From: CAVZTX01 sp963778375
GTDB taxonomy: Bacteria; Chloroflexota; Ktedonobacteria; Ktedonobacterales; Ktedonobacteraceae
Length of the DNA stretch: 64,000 nucleotides
Direction: 5' to 3'
Assembly (NCBI GenBank): GCA_963778375.1
Contig: CAVZTX010000024.1
Coordinates: 62,001 to 126,000, forward strand
The notes beneath the pieces were generated by a model, which saw only the letters and a list, made by a program, of their open reading frames with translations, did not search any database and was not told where the DNA came from. This document shows, piece by piece, positions 1 through 8,200 of this stretch (position 1 is the first letter of the stretch; each line of letters begins with the position of its first letter). A program made the translations under genes and the position numbers.

Positions 1-290
1 ACAATCCAATTCTGAACGATCTGGCTTCCGACGTTGAGGCGCTCCTTATCAACCGCGTGCGAGGTATGGATGGTCAGTACTACCGTGAATATTATGTTGT
101 CCCGATCGATGCCTGTTACCAGCTTGTTGGTCTGATCCGGCTTCACTGGAAAGGTCTCAGTGGTGGAGAAGAGGTATGGAAAGCGATTAGCGAGTTCTTT
201 TTGGGTTTACGGAAGAGAGCGACTCCTGTAGGGGAGGGCAATGTGGATAGCCAGCTAAGAACTCCTTCGTCTTTGAGAGGAGAGAGCTAA
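1..290 (+). CDS. DUF5947 family protein, C-terminal part (5' end outside window)
   Basis: The reading frame is open from the first complete codon at base 3 to the TAA at 288-290, so the gene begins before the window. The visible ~95 residues contain VPIDACYQLVGLIRLHWKG followed by GGEEVW and an aromatic FF segment, which match my memory of the C-terminus of DUF5947 proteins encoded just downstream of group 1h [NiFe]-hydrogenase subunits in Actinobacteria and Chloroflexi. Biochemical function is not known to me. The stop overlaps the next start (TAATG), indicating translational coupling. No N-terminal metal-binding part can be checked here. The assignment rests on the short C-terminus plus the gene order. 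Confidence 0.75.
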   Translation, partial: NPILNDLASDVEALLINRVRGMDGQYYREYYVVPIDACYQLVGLIRLHWKGLSGGEEVWKAISEFFLGLRKRATPVGEGNVDSQLRTPSSLRGES

Positions 291-940
291 TGCCAGACCT
301 GAGCTTTGAGGTAATCAGCGCCGAGGTTGTGGCATATAGTGTAATCCCGACGCTCATCTTCAAAATGCGTATTGTCAACGCGTTTGAGGAAGAGCAGATC
401 GAGAACATTAACCTCAAGAGCCAGATTATGCTCGCAGTAACAAAGCGCCGCTACAATGCCGGAGAAAAGGCAAAACTTGAGGAACTCTTTGGGACGCCGG
501 AGCGCTGGGGTGACACCTTGCGCGCTTTTCTGTGGACCCATGTCATCACAGTGGTGCCACGGTTCGCAGGAAGTATCATAGTTGATCTGCCGGTCCCATG
601 TACTTACGACTTTGAGGTAGTGAGCACGAAGTATTTCAATGCGCTAGAGGATGGTGAAATTCCCCTCAACTTCCTGTTCAGTGGAACCATCTTCTATAAA
701 GGCGAGGAAGGCAATTTACAAATCGGGCAGGTTTCCTGGTCCAAGGAAGCAAATTACCGCCTTCCGGTCGCACTCTGGAAAGAAGCTATAGAGACTTCCT
801 TTCCTAACAGTGCCTGGATTCGTCTGCAGAAGGATGTCTTCGACCAACTATACCAGTATAAGATCGATCATGCCCTCATCACCTGGGAGGCAGTGCTTGA
901 GCGTCTCATGCGGGCAAGTGGCGAGGGGGTGCAATCATGA
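290..940 (+). CDS. DUF6084 family protein, hydrogenase accessory
   Basis: A 216-aa soluble protein with no signal peptide or membrane segment. Recognisable family signatures include the WGDTLRAFLWTHV segment (residues ~73-85), the VDLPVPCTYDFEV segment (~98-110) and a LFSGT(I/V)F strand near residue 130. Proteins of this kind (DUF6084) sit beside DUF5947 in group 1h hydrogenase operons; their role is unknown, with maturation or electron-transfer assembly the usual guess. The start ATG overlaps the previous stop and the end overlaps the next start by 4 bases, so it is the second visible gene of a tightly coupled operon. Confidence 0.8.
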   Translation: MPDLSFEVISAEVVAYSVIPTLIFKMRIVNAFEEEQIENINLKSQIMLAVTKRRYNAGEKAKLEELFGTPERWGDTLRAFLWTHVITVVPRFAGSIIVDLPVPCTYDFEVVSTKYFNALEDGEIPLNFLFSGTIFYKGEEGNLQIGQVSWSKEANYRLPVALWKEAIETSFPNSAWIRLQKDVFDQLYQYKIDHALITWEAVLERLMRASGEGVQS

Positions 941-2010
941 ATCTAGAGCAAGTGAAGGAAATCGCTAACGCGGTCCTCTACGAAGGCTATCTTCTCTATC
1001 CGTACCGCCAGTCAGCGCTCAAAAATCGCACACGCTGGACATTTGGCGTAGTGTATCCACGAGAGTATAGCGAGGCGAACGGCGGTATCGATCCTTGGAC
1101 AATGCATACGGAATGCCTGATAGAGGGGCGGGCAGATGACATATCGCTCAACGTCACCATAAGGTTCTTGCACTTACTCATACGTACAGTTGTCCGTCCC
1201 GAATCTGGGAAGGACGACTCTGTAGAAGAAAATAGTAACGAGTGGAGCCTGGCAAGTCGTCTTGCTGATGAACCGTTGCAAGAGGGCCAGGAGCGCGAGG
1301 TAAGTGCACTCAACCTTTCCCTGCATGATCTACTAGCTCACCCCAGGCGTGTACCAATCGAATTTACCGCTACGCGTACAGTCGAATCTTCGATGGATGC
1401 AACTGCCACTGAGGTTATTCGGGAGCAGCAAACAATCACCGGAGCTTTCATACTTACAGCCGAGCAAGTGGATACAAACCGTATTGGCGAGTTTGCAGGT
1501 TCGAATAATATTTTCAAGCTGAGTGTTGAGATCGAAAATACAACACCTGAAACCGGTGCAGTGACGAGCAGGCGCGATGCAATATTGTTCCACTCGTTCG
1601 TCTCCACGCACACTATCTTGCAGGTACATCACGGTTCCTTCATCTCCCTGTTGGAGGCACCCGAAGAACTACAACCTCTTGTCAAGGAATGTCAAAATCT
1701 GCGTACCTGGCCGGTGTTAGTCGGTAGCAAGGGAGAGCGGAATGTCATGATGTCGTCGCCTATCATCTTGTATGACTATCCGCAGATTGCTCCCGAAAGC
1801 CCAGGAGCTCTCTTCGATGGCGGTGAAATTGATGAGATTCTTTCTTTACGTATCATGACGCTAACCGATGAAGAGAAAGAGCAGATGCGGCAGGATGAGC
1901 GCACACGCGAGATACTGGAGCGGACCGAGGCACTCACGCCCGAACAGTTCATGAAGCTCCACGGTGCGATTCGTGATCTGCGTTCAATCGGTGAAGGAGA
2001 AAAAGGATGA
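937..2010 (+). CDS. uncharacterised hydrogenase-cluster protein
   Basis: A 357-aa soluble protein starting at an ATG that overlaps the DUF6084 stop (ATGA). The N-terminus contains YEGYLLYPYRQSALKNRTRW (residues ~15-34) and then DPWTMHTECL. The C-terminal ~70 residues are charged and probably helical. I recall similar proteins next to DUF5947/DUF6084 in actinobacterial group 1h hydrogenase loci, but I cannot name a family or an activity. There are no CxxC pairs or nucleotide-binding motifs, so a classical metallochaperone or NTPase role looks unlikely. Its place between the DUF6084 gene and the maturation protease implies a job in hydrogenase biogenesis or function (inference). Confidence 0.75.
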   Translation: MNLEQVKEIANAVLYEGYLLYPYRQSALKNRTRWTFGVVYPREYSEANGGIDPWTMHTECLIEGRADDISLNVTIRFLHLLIRTVVRPESGKDDSVEENSNEWSLASRLADEPLQEGQEREVSALNLSLHDLLAHPRRVPIEFTATRTVESSMDATATEVIREQQTITGAFILTAEQVDTNRIGEFAGSNNIFKLSVEIENTTPETGAVTSRRDAILFHSFVSTHTILQVHHGSFISLLEAPEELQPLVKECQNLRTWPVLVGSKGERNVMMSSPIILYDYPQIAPESPGALFDGGEIDEILSLRIMTLTDEEKEQMRQDERTREILERTEALTPEQFMKLHGAIRDLRSIGEGEKG

Positions 2011-2342
2011 TGCGTCGTGGAGGCTGGGATTTCCCAGGTGAGGACTACCCTCCGCCAGAATCTGTAACGATTGCTGGTAAGGAGGTGAAAGCGGGAGACC
2101 GCGTACGTCTGCTCCCTAAACAGCACCGTGCTGATGCGTTCGATATGATGCTTGACGGGAAGATCGCGACGGTCCAGGTCCTGCAACAGGATTTCGATAA
2201 TCGCATCTACCTGGTTGTCACAGTGGACGACGATCCTGCCTGGGAGCATGTGCAGATAGACGCGAAACTCCTGCCCGGTCACATGTTTTTCTTCTTTCCA
2301 GATGAGGTGGAACCACTGGAAGATGGAGAAGATGCGTCATGA
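2007..2342 (+). CDS. small uncharacterised hydrogenase-cluster protein
   Basis: A 111-aa protein coupled to its neighbours by 4-base overlaps at both ends. The core reads as a small beta-barrel-like fold: GDRVRLLPKQ (residues ~31-40), a central segment with DGKIATVQ, then VTVDDDPAW and finally a conserved-looking PGHMFFFFPDEVEPL tail (~90-104). Homologues with the pattern VxLDDDPG…GHRFFFxPDEVEPL occur in group 1h hydrogenase clusters of Actinobacteria as far as I recall. No cysteines are conserved enough to suggest metal binding. Function unknown; an assembly or carrier role is a guess. Confidence 0.7.
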   Translation: MMRRGGWDFPGEDYPPPESVTIAGKEVKAGDRVRLLPKQHRADAFDMMLDGKIATVQVLQQDFDNRIYLVVTVDDDPAWEHVQIDAKLLPGHMFFFFPDEVEPLEDGEDAS

Positions 2343-2905
2343 ACGGGCCGGTGAATAATACAGCATCAGAACGTGGGACGAAGCGCATCTTGATTGCGTG
2401 TATTGGCAATATCTTTCTGGGTGATGATGGCTTCGGGGTTGAGGTTGCTCGGCGATTGATGAACCGGCAGTACTCGGCGGGTGTGCAGGTCAGGGATTTC
2501 GGTATTCGCGGTATGGACCTCGCCTACGCCTTGCTCGAGGAGTATGACTCGCTCGTGCTGGTCGACGCGGTTCCACGCGGCAGCCCACCGGGGACACTCT
2601 ATCTGATTGAGCCGGATTTAACGGGTATGAGCCCTGAGAAAGGAGTGGAAGCTGGCATAATGGCCCTGGATGCTCACAGTATGGACCCGGTAAAGGTGCT
2701 TGCCTATGCGAGAACCTTAGGTGCCCGGCCAATCCACACCTTGCTTGTTGGCTGCGAACCTACTCCCCTTGACGGCGATGGAGAGTACGCAGAAATGCAG
2801 ATGGGCCTGAGCGAACCGGTGCAAGCTGCCGTAGACGAAGCCGTCAAGATGATCGACTCACTTGTCGAACAGTTAGTCTCATCCAATGGAACCAAGACAC
2901 CATGA
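2339..2905 (+). CDS. hydrogenase maturation protease (HyaD/HupD family, M52)
   Basis: A 188-aa endopeptidase that clips the C-terminal extension of the hydrogenase large subunit after Ni insertion. Family marks visible are GNIFLGDDGFGVEV (residues ~23-36, acidic Ni ligand in the DDG turn), LVDAVPRG (second acidic ligand) and LDAHSMDP (His ligand). Length is slightly above the usual 150-170 aa because of a longer N-terminus and tail. The start overlaps the preceding gene. Its presence directly in the cluster indicates a dedicated protease for the hydrogenase encoded upstream of this window. Confidence 0.92.
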   Translation: MNGPVNNTASERGTKRILIACIGNIFLGDDGFGVEVARRLMNRQYSAGVQVRDFGIRGMDLAYALLEEYDSLVLVDAVPRGSPPGTLYLIEPDLTGMSPEKGVEAGIMALDAHSMDPVKVLAYARTLGARPIHTLLVGCEPTPLDGDGEYAEMQMGLSEPVQAAVDEAVKMIDSLVEQLVSSNGTKTP

Positions 2906-2925
2906 TGGAGCGGACCCAAAGGCCA

Positions 2926-3012
2926 GGGCGACCGCAAGGGATCGCCCCTACCATATATGAATTGGCCCGCGAAGGCTAGTTATAGTAGGGGTTGGGCTTG
3001 CCCCAACCCTGG
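2926..3012. repeat. two REP-like palindromes behind the protease gene
   Basis: Bases 2926-2951 carry GGGCGA…TCGCCC around a CCGCAAGG core, and 2985-3012 carry GTAGGGG followed by a TTGGG/CCCAA hairpin. Both share the GTAGGGG edge and the CCCTTGCGGG-like core seen in other gaps of this window (4358, 7089, 7133, 10041, 10165, 39296). They could act as transcript-end hairpins; neither has a strong T-run. Confidence 0.6.
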
Positions 3013-3075
3013 AAAAACTCAGAGAGACATCCTTGCAGTTGTCAGACTAAACGTAGATAATACTAGTGCGTAGGC

Positions 3076-3154
3076 AAGAGACCCATTCTTGAGGAATGGG
3101 AGTGCAGGGACAGGTGAGCCTGAAAGCTCACAGTACCTCGAAAATCTCTTTTTT
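3076..3154 (+). other. candidate structured RNA or IS605-type hairpin before DUF6893-hypA
   Basis: AAGAGA (3076-3081) can pair with TCTCTT (3145-3150), enclosing two further stems: CCCATTC/GAATGGG (3082-3088/3094-3100) and GTGAGC/GCTCAC (3114-3119/3126-3131). The closing stem runs into a T-run (to 3154), as in a terminator-linked leader. The first hairpin with its TTGAG loop also resembles the hairpin at IS200/IS605-type right ends, so a transposon-end remnant is an equal alternative. I could not match it securely to a known riboswitch class. Confidence 0.3.
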
Positions 3155-3186
3155 ATACGCTACAGTATTGAGAAAGGAACAACATC

Positions 3187-3288
3187 ATGTCCAAAGTATT
3201 GCTCCTGGTTCTTGCCCTTGTCGTAGGTTACCTGTTTTACGAGTCAATTCCTGATATCCAGCGCTATCTACGGATACGCGCGATGTGA
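3187..3288 (+). CDS. 33-aa DUF6893-like membrane-anchored small protein
   Basis: ATG at 3187 follows a good ribosome site (GAAAGGA, about 9 bases upstream). The product starts MSKVLLLVLALVVGYLF, a single hydrophobic helix, then has ESIPDIQRYLRIRAM, a short charged tail rich in arginine. Tiny proteins of this layout (DUF6893) occur beside hypA or the hydrogenase protease in group 1h clusters. It is easily missed because of its size. The helix would place it in the cytoplasmic membrane with the basic tail inside; a role in tethering the hydrogenase is inference. Confidence 0.7.
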   Translation: MSKVLLLVLALVVGYLFYESIPDIQRYLRIRAM

Positions 3289-3329
3289 CAGGGCAATGAA
3301 GACATCTCATTCTAGGAGCGGGGTTAGTC

Positions 3330-3689
3330 ATGCACGAACTCGCCATCGCCCAAAGCATCGTTAATGCGGTTGAGACTCGGGCAACTGAGTGCAACGCAAC
3401 ACGAGTGAAGGGCGTGCGACTCAAGATTGGCGAGGCCAGCGGTGTCGTTCCTGACTCGTTGTCCTTCTGCTTTGAGATGCTGGCTAGCCTCGAACCCATC
3501 TTAACAGGGGCGCAATTGTTGATTGATACCGTGCCCCATCTTGCCCGGTGTCCTCATTGCGAAAAAGACTTTGTTGTCTCAAACTTTATTGCCCAGTGTC
3601 CAACATGCCAGGAATGGTCAAACGAAATTATTTCCGGTACCGAACTCCAGATCCTTGATATGGAGATTGAGACCGCACCCGCGCTGTAA
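3330..3689 (+). CDS. hypA: hydrogenase nickel incorporation protein HypA
   Basis: A 119-aa nickel metallochaperone that acts with HypB to load Ni into the hydrogenase large subunit. The start MHELAIAQSI has the essential N-terminal Ni-binding His2. The structural zinc site is complete: Cys74, Cys77, Cys90 and Cys93 in two CxxC pairs. Length is typical. The start follows AGGAGCGGGG, a plausible ribosome site. hypB begins only 10 bases after the stop. Confidence 0.96.
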   Translation: MHELAIAQSIVNAVETRATECNATRVKGVRLKIGEASGVVPDSLSFCFEMLASLEPILTGAQLLIDTVPHLARCPHCEKDFVVSNFIAQCPTCQEWSNEIISGTELQILDMEIETAPAL

Positions 3690-3699
3690 GGAGCATTCC

Positions 3700-4356
3700 G
3701 TGCCCAAAATAACCATTGCTCAAAATATTCTGGCAGCCAACGACACCGTTGCTGATGATATCCAGCAATTGCTTGCAGCACGTGGCATTCGCACACTCAA
3801 TATAATGAGTTCGCCTGGTGCCGGTAAGACCACGTTGCTAGAGCGAACTGTTGAGCGCCTGCGTGGGCGGCTGAGCATTGGAGTGATTGAGGGGGATATC
3901 GAAACAACCGCCGACGCCGAGCGGATTGAAGCAGCGGGTGCGGAGACGGTGCAGATCAATACACGGGGAGCCTGCCATCTTGAGGCACACATGGTGCGTG
4001 ATGCGCTCGAACAAATCGATTTGGATCGTGTCGAACTGCTTATCATCGAGAACATCGGGAACCTGGTCTGTCCATCGGCCTGGAACTTGGGAGAAGATGT
4101 GCGCGTTGTCGTCGCCAGCACCACCGAAGGAGACGACAAACCGGCAAAATACCCCCAAATGTTTGCTATCTCAGAGGTCATGGTGATAAATAAGCTGGAT
4201 CTGCTTCCTTATGTTGACTACGATCTAGAGAAGGTCAAACGGCACGCGTTGGCCATCAATCCACGCCTGCGTATCTTCGAGTTGAGTTGCCGGACGGGCG
4301 AAGGACTCGACGCCTGGTGCGACTGGCTAGTAGCATTTGCTCACAATAACATGTAG
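3700..4356 (+). CDS. hypB: hydrogenase nickel incorporation GTPase HypB
   Basis: I place the start at GTG 3700 (MPKITIAQNILAAND) because AAGGAG lies 6 bases upstream, just behind the hypA stop; an in-frame start further up would overlap hypA without a ribosome site. The 218-aa product is a SIMIBI GTPase: P-loop SSPGAGKTT at residues 37-45, EGDIET switch, GACH metal site (~residues 89-92), NKLD base-recognition motif. It lacks the N-terminal CxxCGC and His-rich stretch of some HypB proteins, so it probably hands on rather than stores nickel. The stop codon TAG lies at the edge of a REP-like palindrome (4358-4373). Confidence 0.95.
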   Translation: MPKITIAQNILAANDTVADDIQQLLAARGIRTLNIMSSPGAGKTTLLERTVERLRGRLSIGVIEGDIETTADAERIEAAGAETVQINTRGACHLEAHMVRDALEQIDLDRVELLIIENIGNLVCPSAWNLGEDVRVVVASTTEGDDKPAKYPQMFAISEVMVINKLDLLPYVDYDLEKVKRHALAINPRLRIFELSCRTGEGLDAWCDWLVAFAHNNM

Positions 4357-4357
4357 G

Positions 4358-4373
4358 GGCCGATAAATCGGCC
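4358..4373. repeat. REP-like palindrome between hypB and hypF
   Basis: Perfect inverted repeat GGCCGAT-AA-ATCGGCC preceded by GTAGGG; the hypB stop lies inside the GTAGGGG edge. It belongs to the same family as the palindromes at 2926, 2985, 7089 and 10041. Confidence 0.6.
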
Positions 4374-4389
4374 AACTGAGGCACTATCT

Positions 4390-6775
4390 ATGGCATCCGT
4401 AATGGGTTCGACAATTGAACGGCGACGAATCGTGGTCCAGGGCATTGTTCAAGGCGTTGGCTTCCGGCCTTTCGTCTATGGACAGGCGCTACAACGTGGG
4501 CTGGCCGGTTTTGTCTTGAACGATAGCCACGGTGTGACCATCGAAATCGAGGGCACCCTTGATGCGCTCGATGACTTTCAGCATGCCTTGCGTGAAGAGC
4601 CTCCTCCCCTGTCACGTATCGATTCAGTTGTCACCGAACTTGTCCCTCCATGCCATGAAACCACCTTTGTCATCGCCCAGAGTCAGATCTGTACCGAGCG
4701 CAACACACTCATCTCACCCGATACCGCTACCTGTGACAATTGCCTGCGCGAACTCTTCGATCCCACTGACCGTCGCTATCGCTATCCCTTCATCAATTGT
4801 ACCAACTGCGGCCCGCGCTTCACGATAGTCCAGGATGTTCCCTATGATCGCAACAAGACGACCATGCGCGTGTTCCCGATGTGTCCCGCCTGCCAGATAG
4901 AGTACGAGGACCCACTCAACCGGCGCTTTCACGCCCAGCCCAACGCCTGCCCCGTCTGCGGCCCGCAAGTGCAACTGCTCGATTGGAACCGTGGAGATAA
5001 CCTTGCTGGTTCCACATCATCGGAGAATATTGACCCCATTACTAAAACCGCTCAATGGCTCGCCTCCGGTGCAGTTCTGGCTATCAAAGGATTAGGAGGC
5101 TACCATCTTGCATGCGACGCAATGAACATCGAAGCTGTGCAGCGACTCCGCCAAAAGAAGCGCCGCGAAGCCAAACCCTTTGCACTGATGGTGCCCGACG
5201 TACAAATAGCCCGCCAACTCTGCCACGTGAGTGATGCTGAAGCAACTCTCTTGCAGTCCTACCGAAGGCCCATCGTCCTATTGAACCAACTTCCCGATTG
5301 CCTTATAGCGCCAGGTGTCGCGCCAGCTTATGACACGCTCGGGGTAATGTTGCCCTATACGCCGCTGCACCATCTCCTGCTGCACGCCTTCGCTGAAGCA
5401 ATTGAGCCGGGTCGTTTGCCAGTACTGGTAATGACCAGCGGCAATCTGAGCGATGAACCAATCGCTTATCAAGATAATGACGCGCAAGAGCGCCTGGCAT
5501 CTATCGCTGATGGCATGCTGACACACAACCGCGATATTCATATGCGCTGCGACGACTCGGCAGTGCGCATCACCGCTGGTGGCGAGCAGTTCGTGCGCCG
5601 TTCACGAGGATACGCACCTGAACCCATTCCGCTTTCGTTTGATGTCCCCGTGCCACTATTGGCCTGTGGTGCTCACCTCAAGAATACCTTCTGCCTGAGC
5701 AAAGGAAGGCAGTCCTTTGTCGGCCATCATATCGGCGACCTGGAGAACCTCGAAACGTTGATCTCCTTCTGCGAGGGCATCGAGCACTTCCAGCGTCTCT
5801 TCGATATCTATCCTCAAGCGATTGCTTACGATCTGCACCCTGAATACCTGGCAACAAAATATGCCCTCGACACAGACATCCCAAACAAAATCGGCGTCCA
5901 GCATCATCACGCGCATATTGCCAGCGTGCTTGCCGAGCATGGGCTGAGAGGACCGGTGATTGGCATCGCTGCTGATGGCACCGGCTATGGAACCGATGGC
6001 AACGTCTGGGGCTGCGAGATTATGGCCGCGAACCTCGCGGGCTTTGAAAGGCTCGTCCACCTGACCTATGTGCCGCTCCCCGGTGGAGAGCAGGCAGTGC
6101 GCCAGCCGTGGCGAATGGCTGCAGTCTACCTGGCTCAGGCATATGGCGATGCTTTCCTGGAATTGGATATTCCATTTGTACAACAACATGGATCGCTCAA
6201 AGTGGCGCACGCTCTCGCAAATGATTGCGCGCGGCATGAATAGCCCGTTGACTTCTAGCCTGGGACGACTATTTGATGCCGTTGCTGCGCTACTATGTCT
6301 GCGCAGTGAAGTGATCTACGAGGGGCAGGCAGCCATCGAGCTTGAAGTGCTGGCTTCTAAAGATGCCTCGGAAATCCGGTCAGGTGAATTCATACAACAC
6401 GATATCTACCCGTTCTCCATTGGAGATCAAACACCGGCACTATTGGATGTATCCCCAATGATTCGTGCGATTGTTGGCGATCTACAGCAAAAGGTACCAA
6501 CTGCACAGATAGCAAACCGCTTCCATCGCTCGATTGCCGAATTGCTTGCGACGGCCTGTTTTGAAGCACGCAAGCAGACGGGGCTGGATGTAGTTGCTCT
6601 CAGTGGTGGTGTATTTCAGAATCGGCGATTACTTGAACAACTGATAGTACGCCTGGGGGAAATGGCCTTCCAGGTCTATGTAAATCGGCGTGTGCCGCCC
6701 AACGATGGCGGTATCAGTCTTGGTCAGATAGCCGTTGCTGCAACTCGCCTTGCAGCCAACACAGCAGGCTTCTGA
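4390..6775 (+). CDS. hypF: carbamoyltransferase HypF, split by a frameshift
   Basis: HypF makes the thiocarbamate from carbamoyl phosphate that becomes the CN ligands of the NiFe site. The first frame (4390-6243) has the acylphosphatase domain (residues ~10-95, QGVGFRPFV), zinc fingers with repeated CxxC (~117-195), the YrdC-like domain (~215-400) and the start of the Kae1-like domain (HHHAH at ~505). The family's continuation, RGMNSPLTSSLGRLFDAVAA and the glycine-rich SGGVFQNRRL end, lies in the +1 frame up to 6775. One surplus base somewhere near 6175-6215 explains this; corrected length is ~794 aa, normal for HypF. The break is not at a stop codon, so programmed shifting is unlikely. Either a sequence error or a recent inactivation. 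Confidence 0.93.
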
Positions 6776-6797
6776 ACGTCTAGAAAGGCAGGCACAT

Positions 6798-7070
6798 ATG
6801 TGTCTTGGTATTCCTGGTCAGATCTTAGATATCGTGGATGACACAAATTCCATTGCCAAAGTCATGGTCTCCGGCGTGAAGCGCAATGTGAGCGTAGCGC
6901 TTGTACGACCCGAAGGTATCGGCCCAGGCGACTGGGTGCTCATCCATGTAGGCTTTGCCATGAGCAAGATCGATGAGAATGAAGCGCATGAGACAATGAA
7001 ATCCCTGCGCATGATGGGAGATGTCTTTACCGACGAACTCAAAATGCTGCACTCAAGCCAGATTGAGTGA
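6798..7070 (+). CDS. hypC: hydrogenase assembly chaperone HypC
   Basis: Start chosen at ATG 6798 because the product then begins MCLGIPGQIL, the invariant HypC N-terminus with catalytic Cys2; AGAAAGGCAGG lies just upstream. The 90-aa OB-fold protein carries the Fe(CN)2CO precursor between HypD and the large subunit. The middle has the usual V.R.V..ALV and GDWVLIHVGFA stretch, and the C-terminal helix ends the protein. A second, atypical HypC homologue is encoded at 7816-8181. Confidence 0.95.
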   Translation: MCLGIPGQILDIVDDTNSIAKVMVSGVKRNVSVALVRPEGIGPGDWVLIHVGFAMSKIDENEAHETMKSLRMMGDVFTDELKMLHSSQIE

Positions 7071-7088
7071 CGAACGAGACCAAATGTG

Positions 7089-7164
7089 AAGGTATTGTAG
7101 GGGTACCCCTTGCGGGTACCCATCGGATCGCAAAGGTATTGTAGGGGTACCCCTTGCGGGTACC
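7089..7164. repeat. two direct copies of a 32-bp REP-like element
   Basis: Bases 7089-7120 and 7133-7164 are identical over 32 bases and each contains the inverted repeat GGGTACCCC…GCGGGTACC. They fill the gap between hypC and the first SIS gene and are the best preserved members of the window's GTAGGGG/CCCTTGCGGG palindrome family. Confidence 0.8.
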
Positions 7165-7186
7165 GGTCGTATCACGAGGTGAGTTG

Positions 7187-7819
7187 ATGACCACTGAGAT
7201 GGAAGAGAAGGAGCAAGCAGACCTACGGGCGCTGGTTGAGGCACGTTTTGCACAGAGCATGTCGATACCGGAGTCCTTTTTCGCACAAGAGGCGGGGCGC
7301 ATCGCTGAAGCTTGCTGGGCCATGGCACGTCGCTTCCATCAGGGAGGGCGGCTACTCGCTTTCGGTAACGGGGCAGGTGCGACCGATGCCCAGCACGTCT
7401 CGGTCGAGTTTGTACACCCGGTGATTGTTGGCAAGCGAGCGTTGCCAGCCCTGGCGCTGACCAACGATAGCGCAATCCTCACTGGCTTGATGGCCGGAGG
7501 TGATGCAGAGATGCCCTTCGTGCGCCAGCTTCGCATTCTCGGTCGACCACAGGATATGGCGATGGGCTTCTCCGAAGAGGGAAACGACGCCAATGTCGTG
7601 GCAGCATTAGCCCTGGCAAAGCGCATGGGCATGCTCACGCTGGGTTTAACAGGAGGCGCTGGAGGTTCACTTGCCCAATTGGGCCAAGACAAACTCGATT
7701 ACTGTTTCACTGTCCCATCCAGCGATCCCCTGGTAATCCAGGAAACGCATGAAACACTCTACCACGTCTTGTGGGAGCTAGTACATATTTTCTTTGAACA
7801 TGAAGGGTTGCTCACATGA
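7187..7819 (+). CDS. SIS-domain (GmhA-like) sugar isomerase/binding protein 1
   Basis: Start at ATG 7187 is preceded by GAGGTGAGTTG. The 210-aa product has a SIS fold of the phosphoheptose isomerase type: GRLLAFGNGAGATDAQHV (residues ~54-71), then GFSEEGNDANVV where sedoheptulose isomerases have the SxSGNS phosphosugar loop, and a C-terminal E..H metal/catalytic pair in QETHETLYH. The serine-rich phosphate loop is altered (SEEGND), so isomerase activity is doubtful. SIS genes paired with HypC homologues recur in group 1h hydrogenase clusters; their role there is unknown. The stop overlaps the next start (ATGA). Confidence 0.85.
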   Translation: MTTEMEEKEQADLRALVEARFAQSMSIPESFFAQEAGRIAEACWAMARRFHQGGRLLAFGNGAGATDAQHVSVEFVHPVIVGKRALPALALTNDSAILTGLMAGGDAEMPFVRQLRILGRPQDMAMGFSEEGNDANVVAALALAKRMGMLTLGLTGGAGGSLAQLGQDKLDYCFTVPSSDPLVIQETHETLYHVLWELVHIFFEHEGLLT

Positions 7820-8181
7820 GCATTAAGAAAGACGAGCACGAGAGCGGGCAAGGTAAGGGCCGATTGATCGAACCTAATGCCGATGTATCAGCTTCTGTGG
7901 ACTTCCTGACTACGCAGGATGCAAAGTTCCTACCTGGCACTGCAAGATTTGAGTTGCTGCCAATGAGCGGTGCAAGCTGCGAACTTGACGCCGAGGGACA
8001 CTGCATCACGTGTTCCGACGAAGCCCTGCCCGCTAAAATACTCAGTATTGATACAGAGACCGGCTTAGCATTGGTCGAAGTCAAAGATATGACCGAAGAG
8101 ATAGATATTACCCTTGTGGACAGTGTCGCACCAGGAGATCTGGTCCTCGTGCACGGTGGCGTGGCAATTGGCCTTTTATAA
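7816..8181 (+). CDS. HypC/HupF-like protein with N-terminal extension
   Basis: A 121-aa protein whose second half matches the HypC OB-fold: LPAKILSID, VEVKDMTEEID and GDLVLVHGGVAIGLL. Unlike true HypC the cysteine is not residue 2: an extension of ~60 residues precedes HCITCSDEA (Cys63 and Cys66). With no N-terminal Cys it probably cannot replace HypC in CN/CO cofactor transfer unless processed. It is translationally coupled to the upstream SIS gene and lies 19 bases before the second SIS gene, so the SIS-HypC2-SIS trio looks like a functional unit. Confidence 0.85.
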   Translation: MSIKKDEHESGQGKGRLIEPNADVSASVDFLTTQDAKFLPGTARFELLPMSGASCELDAEGHCITCSDEALPAKILSIDTETGLALVEVKDMTEEIDITLVDSVAPGDLVLVHGGVAIGLL

Positions 8182-8200
8182 AGACTAGTAAGACAAGCAT

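Noticed and set aside
3076..3154. Assignment as a NiCo (czcD) riboswitch
   Set aside because: The fold has two arms within a closing stem, not the four-way junction, and I could not match the conserved linkers with confidence.
5656..6237. 193-codon minus-strand frame within hypF
   Set aside because: No ribosome site and lies fully inside hypF motifs.
6180..6243. Programmed frameshift in hypF
   Set aside because: The +1 frame becomes homologous well before the zero-frame stop, so the stop is not part of a recoding site.
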